DNA of 64,000 bases from Mycetocola_A sp015752285 (GTDB lineage: Bacteria > Actinomycetota > Actinomycetes > Actinomycetales > Microbacteriaceae), in NCBI RefSeq assembly GCF_015752285.1, contig NZ_JADOUY010000004.1, positions 124,001-188,000 on the forward strand, given 5' to 3'. Below, one piece after another: positions 33,453 to 41,661 of the stretch. Numbering within the stretch: position 1 is the stretch's first letter; each line of letters begins with the position of its first letter. The position numbers were made by a program, and so were the translations under genes. The notes beneath the pieces were generated by a model. It had not been told where the DNA came from. It worked only from the letters and a program-made list of their open reading frames with translations, and ran no database searches.

Positions 33453-34955
33453 ATGGAAACCTCAGACCCGTTCGGCTTTGTTGGATTGACCTATGACGAC
33501 GTGCTGCTGCTGCCAGGGCACACCGACGTCATTCCGAGCGAGGCAGAGACTTTCTCGCGCCTGACCCGTCGTATCACCGTCGCAACTCCTCTTCTCTCGA
33601 GCGCGATGGACACCGTCACCGAATCGCGCATGGCGATCGCGATGGCCCGTCAGGGCGGCATCGGCATCCTGCACCGCAACCTCTCGATCGCCGACCAGGC
33701 CGAGCATGTCGACCTCGTCAAGCGCAGTGAATCCGGGATGATCACCAACCCGGTGACGACCACAGCGGATGCCACTGTGGCCGAAGTCGACGCGCTGTGC
33801 GGCCAGTTCCGCGTCTCGGGACTCCCCGTCATCGACAATGACGGCGTGCTCGTCGGCATCATCACCAACCGGGACATGCGCTTCGTCGCCCCGTTCGAAA
33901 AGGCCACGACGGCCGTGCGCGATGTGATGACGCGGATGCCCCTCATCACCGCTCCCGTCGGCATCGACCCCGACGACGCCATCGCGATCCTCGCCCAGCA
34001 CCGTATCGAGAAGCTTCCGCTCGTCGACGCGGCAGGCAGGCTCAAGGGGCTCATCACCGTCAAGGACTTCGACAAGAGCGAGAAGTATCCGCACGCCACC
34101 AAGGACGAGGAAGGCCGGCTCCGCGTCGGCGCAGCCATCGGCTTCTTCGGTGATGCGTGGCAGCGGGCAGGCGCGCTCGTCGACGCCGGCGTCGACGTCC
34201 TCGTGGTCGACACCGCCAACGGTGATTCAGCGGGCGTGCTCGACATCATCCGCAAACTCAAGAGCGACAGTGCGTTCGCCGGCGTTGACGTCATCGGCGG
34301 CAACGTCGCCACCCGCTCAGGCGCGAAGGCGATCGCCGAAGCCGGTGCGGACGCCGTGAAGGTCGGCGTCGGGCCAGGCTCGATCTGCACCACCCGTGTC
34401 GTCGCCGGTGTCGGCGTCCCCCAGGTGACCGCCGTCTACGAGGCATCCCTCGCCGCTCGTGAGTACGGCGTCCCCGTGATCGCCGACGGTGGACTCCAGT
34501 ACTCGGGTGACATCGCCAAAGCGCTGGTCGCCGGTGCGGACACCGTCATGCTCGGCTCGCTCCTTGCCGGCTGCGACGAGAGCCCCGGGGAGCTCGTCTT
34601 CGTCAACGGCAAGCAGTTCAAGACCTATCGCGGAATGGGGTCGCTCGGCGCCCTGCAGACGCGCGGCGAGAAGACCTCGTACTCCAAGGATCGGTACTTC
34701 CAGAACGATGTGCCGTCGGATGACAAGCTCATCCCCGAGGGAATCGAGGGTCAGGTTCCCTACCGCGGACCGCTCGCTGCCGTCGCATATCAGCTCATCG
34801 GAGGGCTGCGTCAGTCCATGTTCTACGTCGGCGCACGCACGATCGACGAGCTCAAGAGCAAGGGCAAGTTCGTGCGAATCACCCCCGCCGGTCTCAAGGA
34901 GTCTCACCCGCACGACGTGCAGATCGTCGTCGAGGCGCCGAACTACCGTCGTTAG
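33453..34955 (+). CDS. guaB: IMP dehydrogenase
   Basis: Catalyses the NAD-dependent oxidation of IMP to XMP, the committed step to GMP. The 500 aa product has the TIM barrel split by two CBS domains (about residues 95-210) and the catalytic loop GVGPGSICTTRVVAGVGVPQ with Cys312, followed by the flap region YRGMGSLGA. GAAGGGAAG upstream of ATG 33453 is the ribosome-binding region. guaA, the next enzyme, is 9 kb away. Confidence 0.97.
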   Translation: METSDPFGFVGLTYDDVLLLPGHTDVIPSEAETFSRLTRRITVATPLLSSAMDTVTESRMAIAMARQGGIGILHRNLSIADQAEHVDLVKRSESGMITNPVTTTADATVAEVDALCGQFRVSGLPVIDNDGVLVGIITNRDMRFVAPFEKATTAVRDVMTRMPLITAPVGIDPDDAIAILAQHRIEKLPLVDAAGRLKGLITVKDFDKSEKYPHATKDEEGRLRVGAAIGFFGDAWQRAGALVDAGVDVLVVDTANGDSAGVLDIIRKLKSDSAFAGVDVIGGNVATRSGAKAIAEAGADAVKVGVGPGSICTTRVVAGVGVPQVTAVYEASLAAREYGVPVIADGGLQYSGDIAKALVAGADTVMLGSLLAGCDESPGELVFVNGKQFKTYRGMGSLGALQTRGEKTSYSKDRYFQNDVPSDDKLIPEGIEGQVPYRGPLAAVAYQLIGGLRQSMFYVGARTIDELKSKGKFVRITPAGLKESHPHDVQIVVEAPNYRR

Positions 34956-34976
34956 GCGCAGCACGCACCGCGAGCA

Positions 34977-35004
34977 CTGCCTCCCGGACCTCGCCAGGAG
35001 GCAG
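34977..35004 (+). terminator. Weak hairpin after guaB
   Basis: CTGCCTCC and GGAGGCAG form an 8-bp stem with a 12-nt loop, 22 bp after the guaB stop. No T-run follows, so termination here is uncertain. Confidence 0.35.
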
Positions 35005-35089
35005 GTGCTGTCGCCGTCGACGTGAGTCGGGGGCTGCCGGAGGGTCGCGGACGCCCCGCGCACCCATTGTTTCGTCTCCACAGGGCGAG

Positions 35090-35095
35090 TATGGT
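35090..35095 (+). promoter_or_regulatory. -10 hexamer TATGGT, leaderless promoter of the SGNH hydrolase
   Basis: TATGGT ends 6 nt before ATG 35102. Confidence 0.55.
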
Positions 35096-35101
35096 GCGGC
35101 C

Positions 35102-35995
35102 ATGTTGAATAATTCTCACGTTTCTGTGCGGTTTCTGTCGCGCCTCGGCGCCTTGTCACTTCTGACGTTCGGGCTGGTCGTCGGTTCGGCCGTTGCCCCG
35201 GCCACCGCGGTCCAGGCGGTCCCCGCCGGAAGTGTCTTTTCAGCCTCGGCGATCGTCGGATCGGCGTCATCCGGAGCGTCGCTCCGATCGGCCGGATCGT
35301 ACGTGGCGTTGGGCGATTCGTTCACCTCGGGCCAGGGTGCCCCGCCATACTCGAACGAAGCCTGCAAACGCAGCACGTACAAGAGTTACCCTGTCATCGC
35401 CTCCGTGATCAGCCCCTACCGGCTCTCGGCGAACAAGGCGTGTTCAGGGGCGAGCATCGCCGCCGTTGCCGGCCAGCTCGCCGGGGTCAGTCCCTCGACC
35501 GCGCTCGTCACGATCACCGTCGGTGGCATCGACGCCGGGTCCAACCAGGTACTCGCCGCGTGCACCGACCCGACGAGCGCCCTCTGCGCGGCGACGGTCG
35601 CCGCGAGTTCGGCGACGATCGCGTCTCTGGGGCCGAGCCTCGTTGCGGCGTACGCGACCGTCGCAGCCACCCTTCCCTATGCGCGCATCGCCGTGCTGGG
35701 CTACCCGCGGCTCTTCCACCCGGGCGTCGCCCCCCTCGGTGACTTGGTGAACGCGGGCACAGACGCTCTCAACGCGGTGATCAAGGGTTCCGTCTCCGCG
35801 ACGGGAAACGCACGGATCGGTTTCGTCGACGTGAGCCAGGAGTTCGCCGGTCACGGCATCGGCTCCTCCGTTCCCTACATCAGTTTCAACCCGGCGAACC
35901 CGCTGGCCGCGGCGAACTTCCACCCGAACGTGCTCGGCAACGGACTTGGCTACGCCAGGGCGCTCGCCAACGACGGGGTGCTGCGCCGGCCGTAA
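35102..35995 (+). CDS. Secreted SGNH/GDSL hydrolase
   Basis: Probable secreted esterase or lipase. The 297 aa product has a signal peptide (hydrophobic core about residues 14-36, AxA-like site), then block I VALGDSFTSGQGAPP with nucleophile Ser73, a block III-like VTITVGGIDAG (Gly in place of the usual Asn), and block V NFHPN with His274. The GDSF, GGID and HPN triplet is typical of streptomycete-type secreted lipases. Paired cysteines probably form disulfides. Substrate unknown. Confidence 0.85.
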   Translation: MLNNSHVSVRFLSRLGALSLLTFGLVVGSAVAPATAVQAVPAGSVFSASAIVGSASSGASLRSAGSYVALGDSFTSGQGAPPYSNEACKRSTYKSYPVIASVISPYRLSANKACSGASIAAVAGQLAGVSPSTALVTITVGGIDAGSNQVLAACTDPTSALCAATVAASSATIASLGPSLVAAYATVAATLPYARIAVLGYPRLFHPGVAPLGDLVNAGTDALNAVIKGSVSATGNARIGFVDVSQEFAGHGIGSSVPYISFNPANPLAAANFHPNVLGNGLGYARALANDGVLRRP

Positions 35996-36061
35996 CGCCG
36001 TCTCGACGGAACGTTCTCATCGGCACCGCGCCACTGTCGCCAGGGCCGCTTCACCCCGAGG

Positions 36062-36119
36062 GCACCCGTCGCGGACGAGGGCATCCAGCACACCGGATGC
36101 CCTTGTCCGAATCGGGTGC
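36062..36119 (+). terminator. Terminator after the SGNH hydrolase
   Basis: GGACGAGGGCATCC pairs with GGATGCCCTTGTCC (14 bp, one wobble). An outer GCACCCG/CGGGTGC pair (36062-36068 and 36113-36119) extends the structure; TTTCGT follows. Confidence 0.75.
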
Positions 36120-36164
36120 TTTCGTCGGTATGTGGCCGTCGAAGTGACCGTCGCGGCGGACCGG

Positions 36165-36170
36165 TAGGCT
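36165..36170 (+). promoter_or_regulatory. -10 hexamer TAGGCT, leaderless promoter of guaB3
   Basis: TAGGCT ends 6 nt before GTG 36177. Confidence 0.6.
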
Positions 36171-36176
36171 GGGACT

Positions 36177-37301
36177 GTGAGTATGGAAACTGAGATCGGC
36201 GCGTCCAAACGTGCCCGCCGCGCGTACGCTTTCGATGACATCGCCATCGTCCCTTCGCGTCGGACCCGCGACCCCGAAGACGTCTCGATCAGCTGGGGCA
36301 TCGACGCCTACCAGTTCGACATCCCGTTCCTCGCCGCTCCGATGGACTCCGTTGTCTCACCGACGACGGCCATCATGATGGGCAAGCTCGGCGGCCTCGG
36401 AGTCCTCGACCTCGAGGGTGTCTGGACCAGGTACGAAGACCCGGAACCGTTGCTCGCCGAGATCCGTGGCCTGCCCGACGACCGGGCGACGGCCCGGATG
36501 CAGGAGATCTACTCGGAGCCGATCAAACCCGAGCTCGTCACCGCGCGCCTGGCCGAAATCCGCGCAGCAGGAGTCACCGTCGCCGGTGCGCTCTCACCCC
36601 AGCGCACCCAGGAACTCTACGAAACCGTCGTTGCCGCCGGTGTCGACCTGTTCGTCATCCGTGGCACGACCGTGTCTGCCGAGCACGTGTCGAAGAACCA
36701 GGAACCGCTCAATCTCAAGGAGTTCATCTACGAACTCGACGTCCCAGTGATCGTCGGTGGCGCTGCGACGTACACGGCTGCACTGCACCTCATGCGCACG
36801 GGCGCTGCCGGTGTGCTCGTCGGATTCGGTGGGGGAGCAGCGTCGACCACCCGCGCGACACTCGGCATCCACGCACCGATGGCCACTGCCGTCGCCGACA
36901 TCGCCGGTGCCCGCCGTGATTACATGGACGAGTCAGGCGGACGGTACGTTCATGTGATCGCGGACGGCGGACTCGGCACAGCAGGCGACATCGTCAAGGC
37001 CGTCGCCTGTGGTGCAGACGCCGTCATGCTCGGCACGACCCTCGCTCGCGCCACCGACGCCCCTGGCGGCGGCTACCACTGGGGAACCGAGGCGTACCAC
37101 TCGCAGCTGCCACGCGGCCGCCGCGTCGAGGTCGGCCAGATCGGCTCCCTCGAAGAGGTACTGTACGGGCCTGCAACCGTCGCAGACGGCAAAGCGAACC
37201 TCGTCGGCGCTCTGCGCCGTTCCATGGCGACCACCGGATACTCGGATCTCAAGGAGTTCCAGCGGGTCGACGTCGTCGTCGCGCCGTACCACGTTCAGTG
37301 A
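36177..37301 (+). CDS. guaB3: GuaB3 family IMP dehydrogenase-related protein
   Basis: The 374 aa product is a TIM-barrel relative of IMP dehydrogenase without CBS domains (MSMETEIGASKRARRAYAFD start, RYVHVIADGGLGTAGDIVKA near the end). At the position of the catalytic Cys of GuaB it has Ser223 (GFGGGAASTTRATLGI), so normal IMP oxidation by the cysteine mechanism is unlikely. In mycobacteria guaB3 also lies next to guaB2. Its role there is unclear; a cyanobacterial GuaB3 has been reported to have IMP dehydrogenase activity. A regulatory or different oxidoreductase role is possible. Confidence 0.9.
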   Translation: MSMETEIGASKRARRAYAFDDIAIVPSRRTRDPEDVSISWGIDAYQFDIPFLAAPMDSVVSPTTAIMMGKLGGLGVLDLEGVWTRYEDPEPLLAEIRGLPDDRATARMQEIYSEPIKPELVTARLAEIRAAGVTVAGALSPQRTQELYETVVAAGVDLFVIRGTTVSAEHVSKNQEPLNLKEFIYELDVPVIVGGAATYTAALHLMRTGAAGVLVGFGGGAASTTRATLGIHAPMATAVADIAGARRDYMDESGGRYVHVIADGGLGTAGDIVKAVACGADAVMLGTTLARATDAPGGGYHWGTEAYHSQLPRGRRVEVGQIGSLEEVLYGPATVADGKANLVGALRRSMATTGYSDLKEFQRVDVVVAPYHVQ

Positions 37302-37353
37302 GACGGATGCGGTGACGATGCCACACCGAGCGGGCCCGTCGCGTCTACCGGTC

Positions 37354-39084
37354 TCAGTCGAAGATCCGCCTGACGACGTTCGTTTTCGCCAGGTCGATGA
37401 GTTCCTCACCTCGTCCTGAGAGCACCGTCCGGATGGCGTAGAGGGTGAATCCCTTTGCCTGCTCGGCCGTGACGGCCGGGGGCAACGACAGTTCCTGCCT
37501 CGCAGTGACCACGTCGACGAGTGCGGGGCCGTCGTGCGCGAATGCTTCGCGCAGCGCACCGGGGAGGTCGTCGGGGTTTTCGACCCTCTGTCCGTGGATG
37601 CCCATCGCCGTCGCCACATCGGCGAAGTTCGGGTTGACGAGCTCGGTGCCGTAGTTCACGAGCCCCGCTGCCTTCATCTCGAGTTCGACGAAGTTCAGCG
37701 ACGAGTTGTTGAACACGATGATCTTCACCGGCAGCCGGTTCTGGACGAGGCTCAGCAGCTCGCCCATCATCATCGTGAGGCCTCCGTCTCCGGCCAGCGC
37801 TATCACCTGGCGTTCCGGCTGGGCAGCCTGCACGCCGATGCCCTGGGACACCGCGTTCGCCATACTGCCGTGGGTGAAAGATCCGATCAGCCGTCTGCGC
37901 CCGTTCATCGTGAGGTACCGGCTGGCCCAGACGACCGGTGACCCGACATCAGGAAGGAAGACTGCGTTCTCCGACGCGAGCTCGTCCACGAGCCTGGCGA
38001 GGTACTGCGGGTGGATCGGTGCACGGTTCCGGTCGTTCGTGGCCAGGTCGTCGAGCCCCGACCGGCTCTTGGCGTAACGCGCCAGCGACGTTTCGAGATG
38101 GCCGCGGTCCGTCTTGCGCTCCAGAAGGGGAAGCAGAACCTGTGCCGTGTCGCGGACGGTGCCGACAAGGCCGACGTCGACCGGAGTCCGTCGGCCGAGC
38201 TGCTCGCCGCGGACATCGACCTGAATGATCGCGGCATCCTCGGGGAAGAACTGCTGGTACGGAAAATCGGTGCCGAGCATGAGCAGGGTGTCGCAGGATT
38301 CCATCGCCCGGTAGCCGGACGCGAAACCGAGCAGGCCGGTCATGCCGACATCGAACGGGTTGTCGTACTCGATGTGTTCCTTGCCGCGCAGGGCGTGAAC
38401 GATCGGTGCACCGAGAGCATCCGCCAGCGCGAGAACCTCGGCATGCGCACCGGCGACGCCCGCACCCGCCAGGATGGTCACCTTGTCGGCGGTGTTGAGC
38501 AGCGTCGCCGCTTCGGCGAGACCCGCGGCGGACGGAAGAACAGAACTCGATGTCGGGCGGATCTCCACGGTCCTCGCGTTCTCGGCTGTCGCCTGCAGGA
38601 CGTCACCGGGAATGACGAGGACGGCGACCCCGCGTCGCTCCACCGCCGTGCGCATCGCGATCTCGAGGAGTCGCGGCATCTGCTCGGCCGAGCCGACCAT
38701 CTCGCAGAACACGCTGCACTCTCGGAACAGCTCCTGCGGATGGGTTTCCTGGAAGTAGCCGCTTCCGATCTCTGAGCTGGGAATGTGCGTGGCGATTGCG
38801 AGCACAGGGACCCGCGACCGGTTCGCGTCGAAGAGGCCGTTGATGAGGTGCAGGTTCCCCGGTCCGCAGCTCGCGGCGCACACGGCCAGCTCCCCGGTCA
38901 CCGCGGCGTCAGCGGATGCCGCGAACGCCGCGGCCTCTTCGTGCCTGACGTGTACCCAATCCAGCTCGCCGTCTGCCCGCAAAGCGTCGGTGAGACCGTT
39001 GAGCGAATCACCCGGGAGCCCGTAGACGCGCTTCACCCCACTCGCCTTGAGCGTCGCGACGATGTTCGATGCGATGGTTCCCAT
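37354..39084 (-). CDS. poxB: Pyruvate:quinone dehydrogenase-type thiamine enzyme (PoxB-like)
   Basis: A thiamine-pyrophosphate and FAD flavoenzyme of the pyruvate oxidase/dehydrogenase (quinone) group, which converts pyruvate to acetate and CO2 and passes electrons to the membrane quinone pool. The 576 aa product has the N-terminal Pyr domain (VYGLPGDSLNGLTDAL, HVRHEEAAAFAASADA), a central FAD region, and the C-terminal PP domain with TPP motif ALAGDGGLTMMMGELLSLVQNRLPVKIIVFNN. Length and sequence fit PoxB. ATG 39084 is chosen over an upstream ATG (39186) because GGGGGC precedes it and the MGTIASNIV start fits; specificity is inferred. Confidence 0.85.
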   Translation of the reverse strand: MGTIASNIVATLKASGVKRVYGLPGDSLNGLTDALRADGELDWVHVRHEEAAAFAASADAAVTGELAVCAASCGPGNLHLINGLFDANRSRVPVLAIATHIPSSEIGSGYFQETHPQELFRECSVFCEMVGSAEQMPRLLEIAMRTAVERRGVAVLVIPGDVLQATAENARTVEIRPTSSSVLPSAAGLAEAATLLNTADKVTILAGAGVAGAHAEVLALADALGAPIVHALRGKEHIEYDNPFDVGMTGLLGFASGYRAMESCDTLLMLGTDFPYQQFFPEDAAIIQVDVRGEQLGRRTPVDVGLVGTVRDTAQVLLPLLERKTDRGHLETSLARYAKSRSGLDDLATNDRNRAPIHPQYLARLVDELASENAVFLPDVGSPVVWASRYLTMNGRRRLIGSFTHGSMANAVSQGIGVQAAQPERQVIALAGDGGLTMMMGELLSLVQNRLPVKIIVFNNSSLNFVELEMKAAGLVNYGTELVNPNFADVATAMGIHGQRVENPDDLPGALREAFAHDGPALVDVVTARQELSLPPAVTAEQAKGFTLYAIRTVLSGRGEELIDLAKTNVVRRIFD

Positions 39085-39191
39085 TTCAGCCCCCAGTCGG
39101 TTGGCACGTGACACGGATCTCGGGCCCAGCACCCCGAGTCGACCACAGACGCTGAGATTTGTCAGGGCGGTTGCGCTCGGACGCAAGGCAG

Positions 39192-39220
39192 TTGTGAGTG
39201 CAGAATCGGTGCGTTAGCGT
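39192..39220 (+). promoter_or_regulatory. glpD promoter
   Basis: TTGTGA (39192-39197), a 17-bp spacer and TAGCGT (39215-39220). The transcript would carry about 80 nt of leader. Confidence 0.55.
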
Positions 39221-39269
39221 CAGAGGACATGCGGTGGCGTAGCCTGTCGGTGCCACCTCGAGCAGGAGT

Positions 39270-39298
39270 CCGGGAATCGTGACAGGCTCGATTCCCGG
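39270..39298 (+). repeat. Perfect 10-bp hairpin directly before the glpD ribosome-binding site
   Basis: CCGGGAATCG pairs exactly with CGATTCCCGG (9-nt loop). The stem ends one base before GGAGG (39300-39304). It may modulate translation of glpD. Confidence 0.5.
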
Positions 39299-39309
39299 TG
39301 GAGGCAAGA

Positions 39310-41040
39310 ATGGCCAATCACAACACTGTTTCGCGCTCGACCAAACTCGGTATGGAGGAGCGGGACGCCGCCATCGCAGCCCTCAAAACCAAGGAGCTCG
39401 ACGTGCTCGTGGTCGGCGGAGGCATCGTCGGGGCAGGAAGCGCGCTCGACTCCGTGACGAGAGGACTGTCCACCGGCATCCTCGAAGCGCGTGACTGGTC
39501 GAGCGGAACCTCGAGCCGCTCATCGAAACTGGTGCACGGTGGCATCCGTTACCTCGAACAGCTCGACTTCCGACTCGTGCGCGAGGCTCTCATCGAACGC
39601 GGACTGCTGTTGCAGCGCATCGCCCCGCACCTGGTGAAGCCGGTGAAGTTCCTCTACCCGCTCAACCGGCCGGTCTTCGAACGGATCTATATCGGCGCCG
39701 GAATGCTGCTCTACGACATCTTCAGCTACACCGGTGGTCGTCCGCCCGGCGTGCCGCACCACCGCCACCTGTCGAAGCGGCAGATTCAGAAGTCCATCCC
39801 CTCGCTCAGGAACAACGCATTCGTCGGCGGGCTCACCTACTACGACGCCCAGGTCGACGATGCCCGCTACGTCTCGACTCTCGTGCGTACAGCGTCGTCG
39901 TACGGCGCCCACGCTGCCAGCCGGGTGCGGGTCGAAGGATTCCTCAAGGTCGGTCAGCGCGTCGTCGGGGTGAAAGCGCACGACCTCGAAACCGGCGAGC
40001 GATTCGAGGTCCGCGCTCGCCAGGTGGTCAACGCGACCGGCGTCTGGACGGATGACACACAGTCGATGGTCGGAGAACGCGGTCAGTTCAAGGTTCGCGC
40101 GTCGAAGGGCATCCACCTGCTCGTTCCGCGTGACCGGTTCCAGTCGACGATGGGTCTGCTCCTCCGCACGGAAAAAAGCGTGCTCTTCGTGATCCCCTGG
40201 GGACGGCACTGGATCATCGGCACGACAGACACCGACTGGAGCCTCGACAAGGCGCACCCGGCGGCGACGGCAGCAGACATCGATTACCTGCTCGAGCACG
40301 TGAACAAGGTGCTCGCCGTTCCGCTCACCCGTGACGACGTCGAAGGCGTTTACGCCGGACTGCGCCCGCTGCTCGCCGGCGAGTCCGACCAGACGTCCAA
40401 ACTGTCGCGTGAGCACCTCGTCGCGCATTCGGTGCCCGGCCTCGTCGTCATCGCCGGCGGCAAGTGGACGACGTATCGGATCATGGCGAAGGATGCCATC
40501 GACGCGGCTGCGGATGCCCTCGACGGCAAGACCCCGAAGTCGATCACAGACAACATCGCCCTGATCGGTGCGGAGGGCTACCAGGCGGCGTGGAACAAGC
40601 GCGGCAAGATCGCGAGGGCGTTCGGCGTGCATAAAGTGCGAATCGAGCACCTCCTCAACCGTTACGGCGTGCTGACAGACGAACTGCTCGACATCATCCG
40701 CGAGCGGCCGGAACTCGGCGATGCCCTCCCGGGCGCAGACGACTACATCGGAGCCGAGGTCGTGTACGCCGCAACGCACGAGGGAGCGCTTCACCTCGAG
40801 GATGTGCTCGCACGCCGCACCCGGATCTCGATCGAGGCATGGGACAGGGGAGTGTCTGCCGCTCCTGTCGCCGCCCGGCTGATGGCCGGAGTGCTCGGCT
40901 GGGACGACGAACGCACACAACACGAGGTCGCGGTCTACCTCAAGAGGGTGGCCGCGGAGCGCGCGTCGCAGGAGCAGCCTGACGACGAATCCGCCGACCG
41001 GATCCGCCTCGAGGCACCGGACATCGTGGTCGCGAAGTAA
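39310..41040 (+). CDS. glpD: Aerobic glycerol-3-phosphate dehydrogenase
   Basis: A membrane-associated FAD enzyme that oxidises glycerol-3-phosphate to dihydroxyacetone phosphate and reduces quinone. The 576 aa product has the dinucleotide-binding motif LDVLVVGGGIVGAGSALDSVTRG, the SSRSSKLVHGGIRYLEQ block and the C-terminal GlpD helical domain. ATG 39310 is preferred over in-frame GTG 39298, since GGAGG (39300-39304) is correctly spaced for it. Confidence 0.95.
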   Translation: MANHNTVSRSTKLGMEERDAAIAALKTKELDVLVVGGGIVGAGSALDSVTRGLSTGILEARDWSSGTSSRSSKLVHGGIRYLEQLDFRLVREALIERGLLLQRIAPHLVKPVKFLYPLNRPVFERIYIGAGMLLYDIFSYTGGRPPGVPHHRHLSKRQIQKSIPSLRNNAFVGGLTYYDAQVDDARYVSTLVRTASSYGAHAASRVRVEGFLKVGQRVVGVKAHDLETGERFEVRARQVVNATGVWTDDTQSMVGERGQFKVRASKGIHLLVPRDRFQSTMGLLLRTEKSVLFVIPWGRHWIIGTTDTDWSLDKAHPAATAADIDYLLEHVNKVLAVPLTRDDVEGVYAGLRPLLAGESDQTSKLSREHLVAHSVPGLVVIAGGKWTTYRIMAKDAIDAAADALDGKTPKSITDNIALIGAEGYQAAWNKRGKIARAFGVHKVRIEHLLNRYGVLTDELLDIIRERPELGDALPGADDYIGAEVVYAATHEGALHLEDVLARRTRISIEAWDRGVSAAPVAARLMAGVLGWDDERTQHEVAVYLKRVAAERASQEQPDDESADRIRLEAPDIVVAK

Positions 41041-41045
41041 GCAGC

Positions 41046-41073
41046 GCCTCCCGCCCGTTGCCGGGCGGGAGGC
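41046..41073 (+). terminator. Terminator hairpin after glpD
   Basis: GCCTCCCGCCCG and CGGGCGGGAGGC form a perfect 12-bp stem with a TTGC loop, 6 bp after the stop codon; no T-run. Confidence 0.65.
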
Positions 41074-41087
41074 AACCGACGCTCCGA

Positions 41088-41093
41088 TAGACT
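41088..41093 (+). promoter_or_regulatory. -10 hexamer TAGACT of the antiporter operon
   Basis: TAGACT gives a predicted start near 41100 and a leader of about 29 nt with GAGGAG (41116-41121) before ATG 41129. Unlike most promoters in the window it is not leaderless. Confidence 0.5.
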
Positions 41094-41128
41094 GGGGGTA
41101 CTGCCCACAAGCTTTGAGGAGTCCGGCG

Positions 41129-41659
41129 ATGGTCGATGTTCGGCGGGTCAAACTTCCCGGAGTCGGTGTCCTGCACACGTTCGTCACGGATGACGGGGGC
41201 AAGGTCGGGGTCATCGCACACCGCTCAGGGCACAGTGACCTCATCACCTTCGCCGATGACGAAGACGGATCGGATGCCAGCAAAGTCTCGCTGCGACTGA
41301 GTGAAGACGAAGCGCACACGCTCGCCGAACTGCTCGGCGGCACCCAGATCACCGAGTCGCTGACCGCACTCGACCAGATCCCCGGCCTGTCGATCGACTG
41401 GTTCCGAGTGGACTACGAAGACCACATCGCGGGCCAACCGCTCGGCGACCCCGCCGATCGCGGCATCGTCGGCCTCACGGTCGTCGCCGTCGTGCGCGGT
41501 GAAAGCGCCAACCCCGCACCGTCCGCCGACTTCCGGGTCTTCCCCGGAGACACCCTCGTCGTTGCCGGAAGTCCCGAGAAGGTGGCCAAAGCCTTCGCCT
41601 TCTTCCGCACGGGTGAGTCTCGGCTCAAGGGCGCGACCGAAGCTCCGCCGGGAAGCTAG
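41129..41659 (+). CDS. KhtT-type regulatory subunit of a K+/H+ antiporter
   Basis: The 176 aa product (MVDVRRVKLPGVGVLHTFVTDDGGKVGVIAHRSG start) has an N-terminal KhtT-like part and a C-terminal TrkA-C (RCK_C) domain (about residues 85-165, ending FRVFPGDTLVVAGSPEKV). In Bacillus, KhtT gates the KhtU antiporter in response to pH and cyclic di-AMP. It ends 2 bp before the antiporter gene, so both are made from one message. ATG 41129 lies 7 nt after GAGGAG. Confidence 0.85.
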   Translation: MVDVRRVKLPGVGVLHTFVTDDGGKVGVIAHRSGHSDLITFADDEDGSDASKVSLRLSEDEAHTLAELLGGTQITESLTALDQIPGLSIDWFRVDYEDHIAGQPLGDPADRGIVGLTVVAVVRGESANPAPSADFRVFPGDTLVVAGSPEKVAKAFAFFRTGESRLKGATEAPPGS

Positions 41660-41661
41660 CG

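Noticed and set aside
39520..41352. 610-codon open frame on the minus strand opposite glpD
   Set aside because: High GC leaves long open frames opposite real genes; the translation is Arg/Asp-rich with no family pattern and the + strand encodes clear GlpD.
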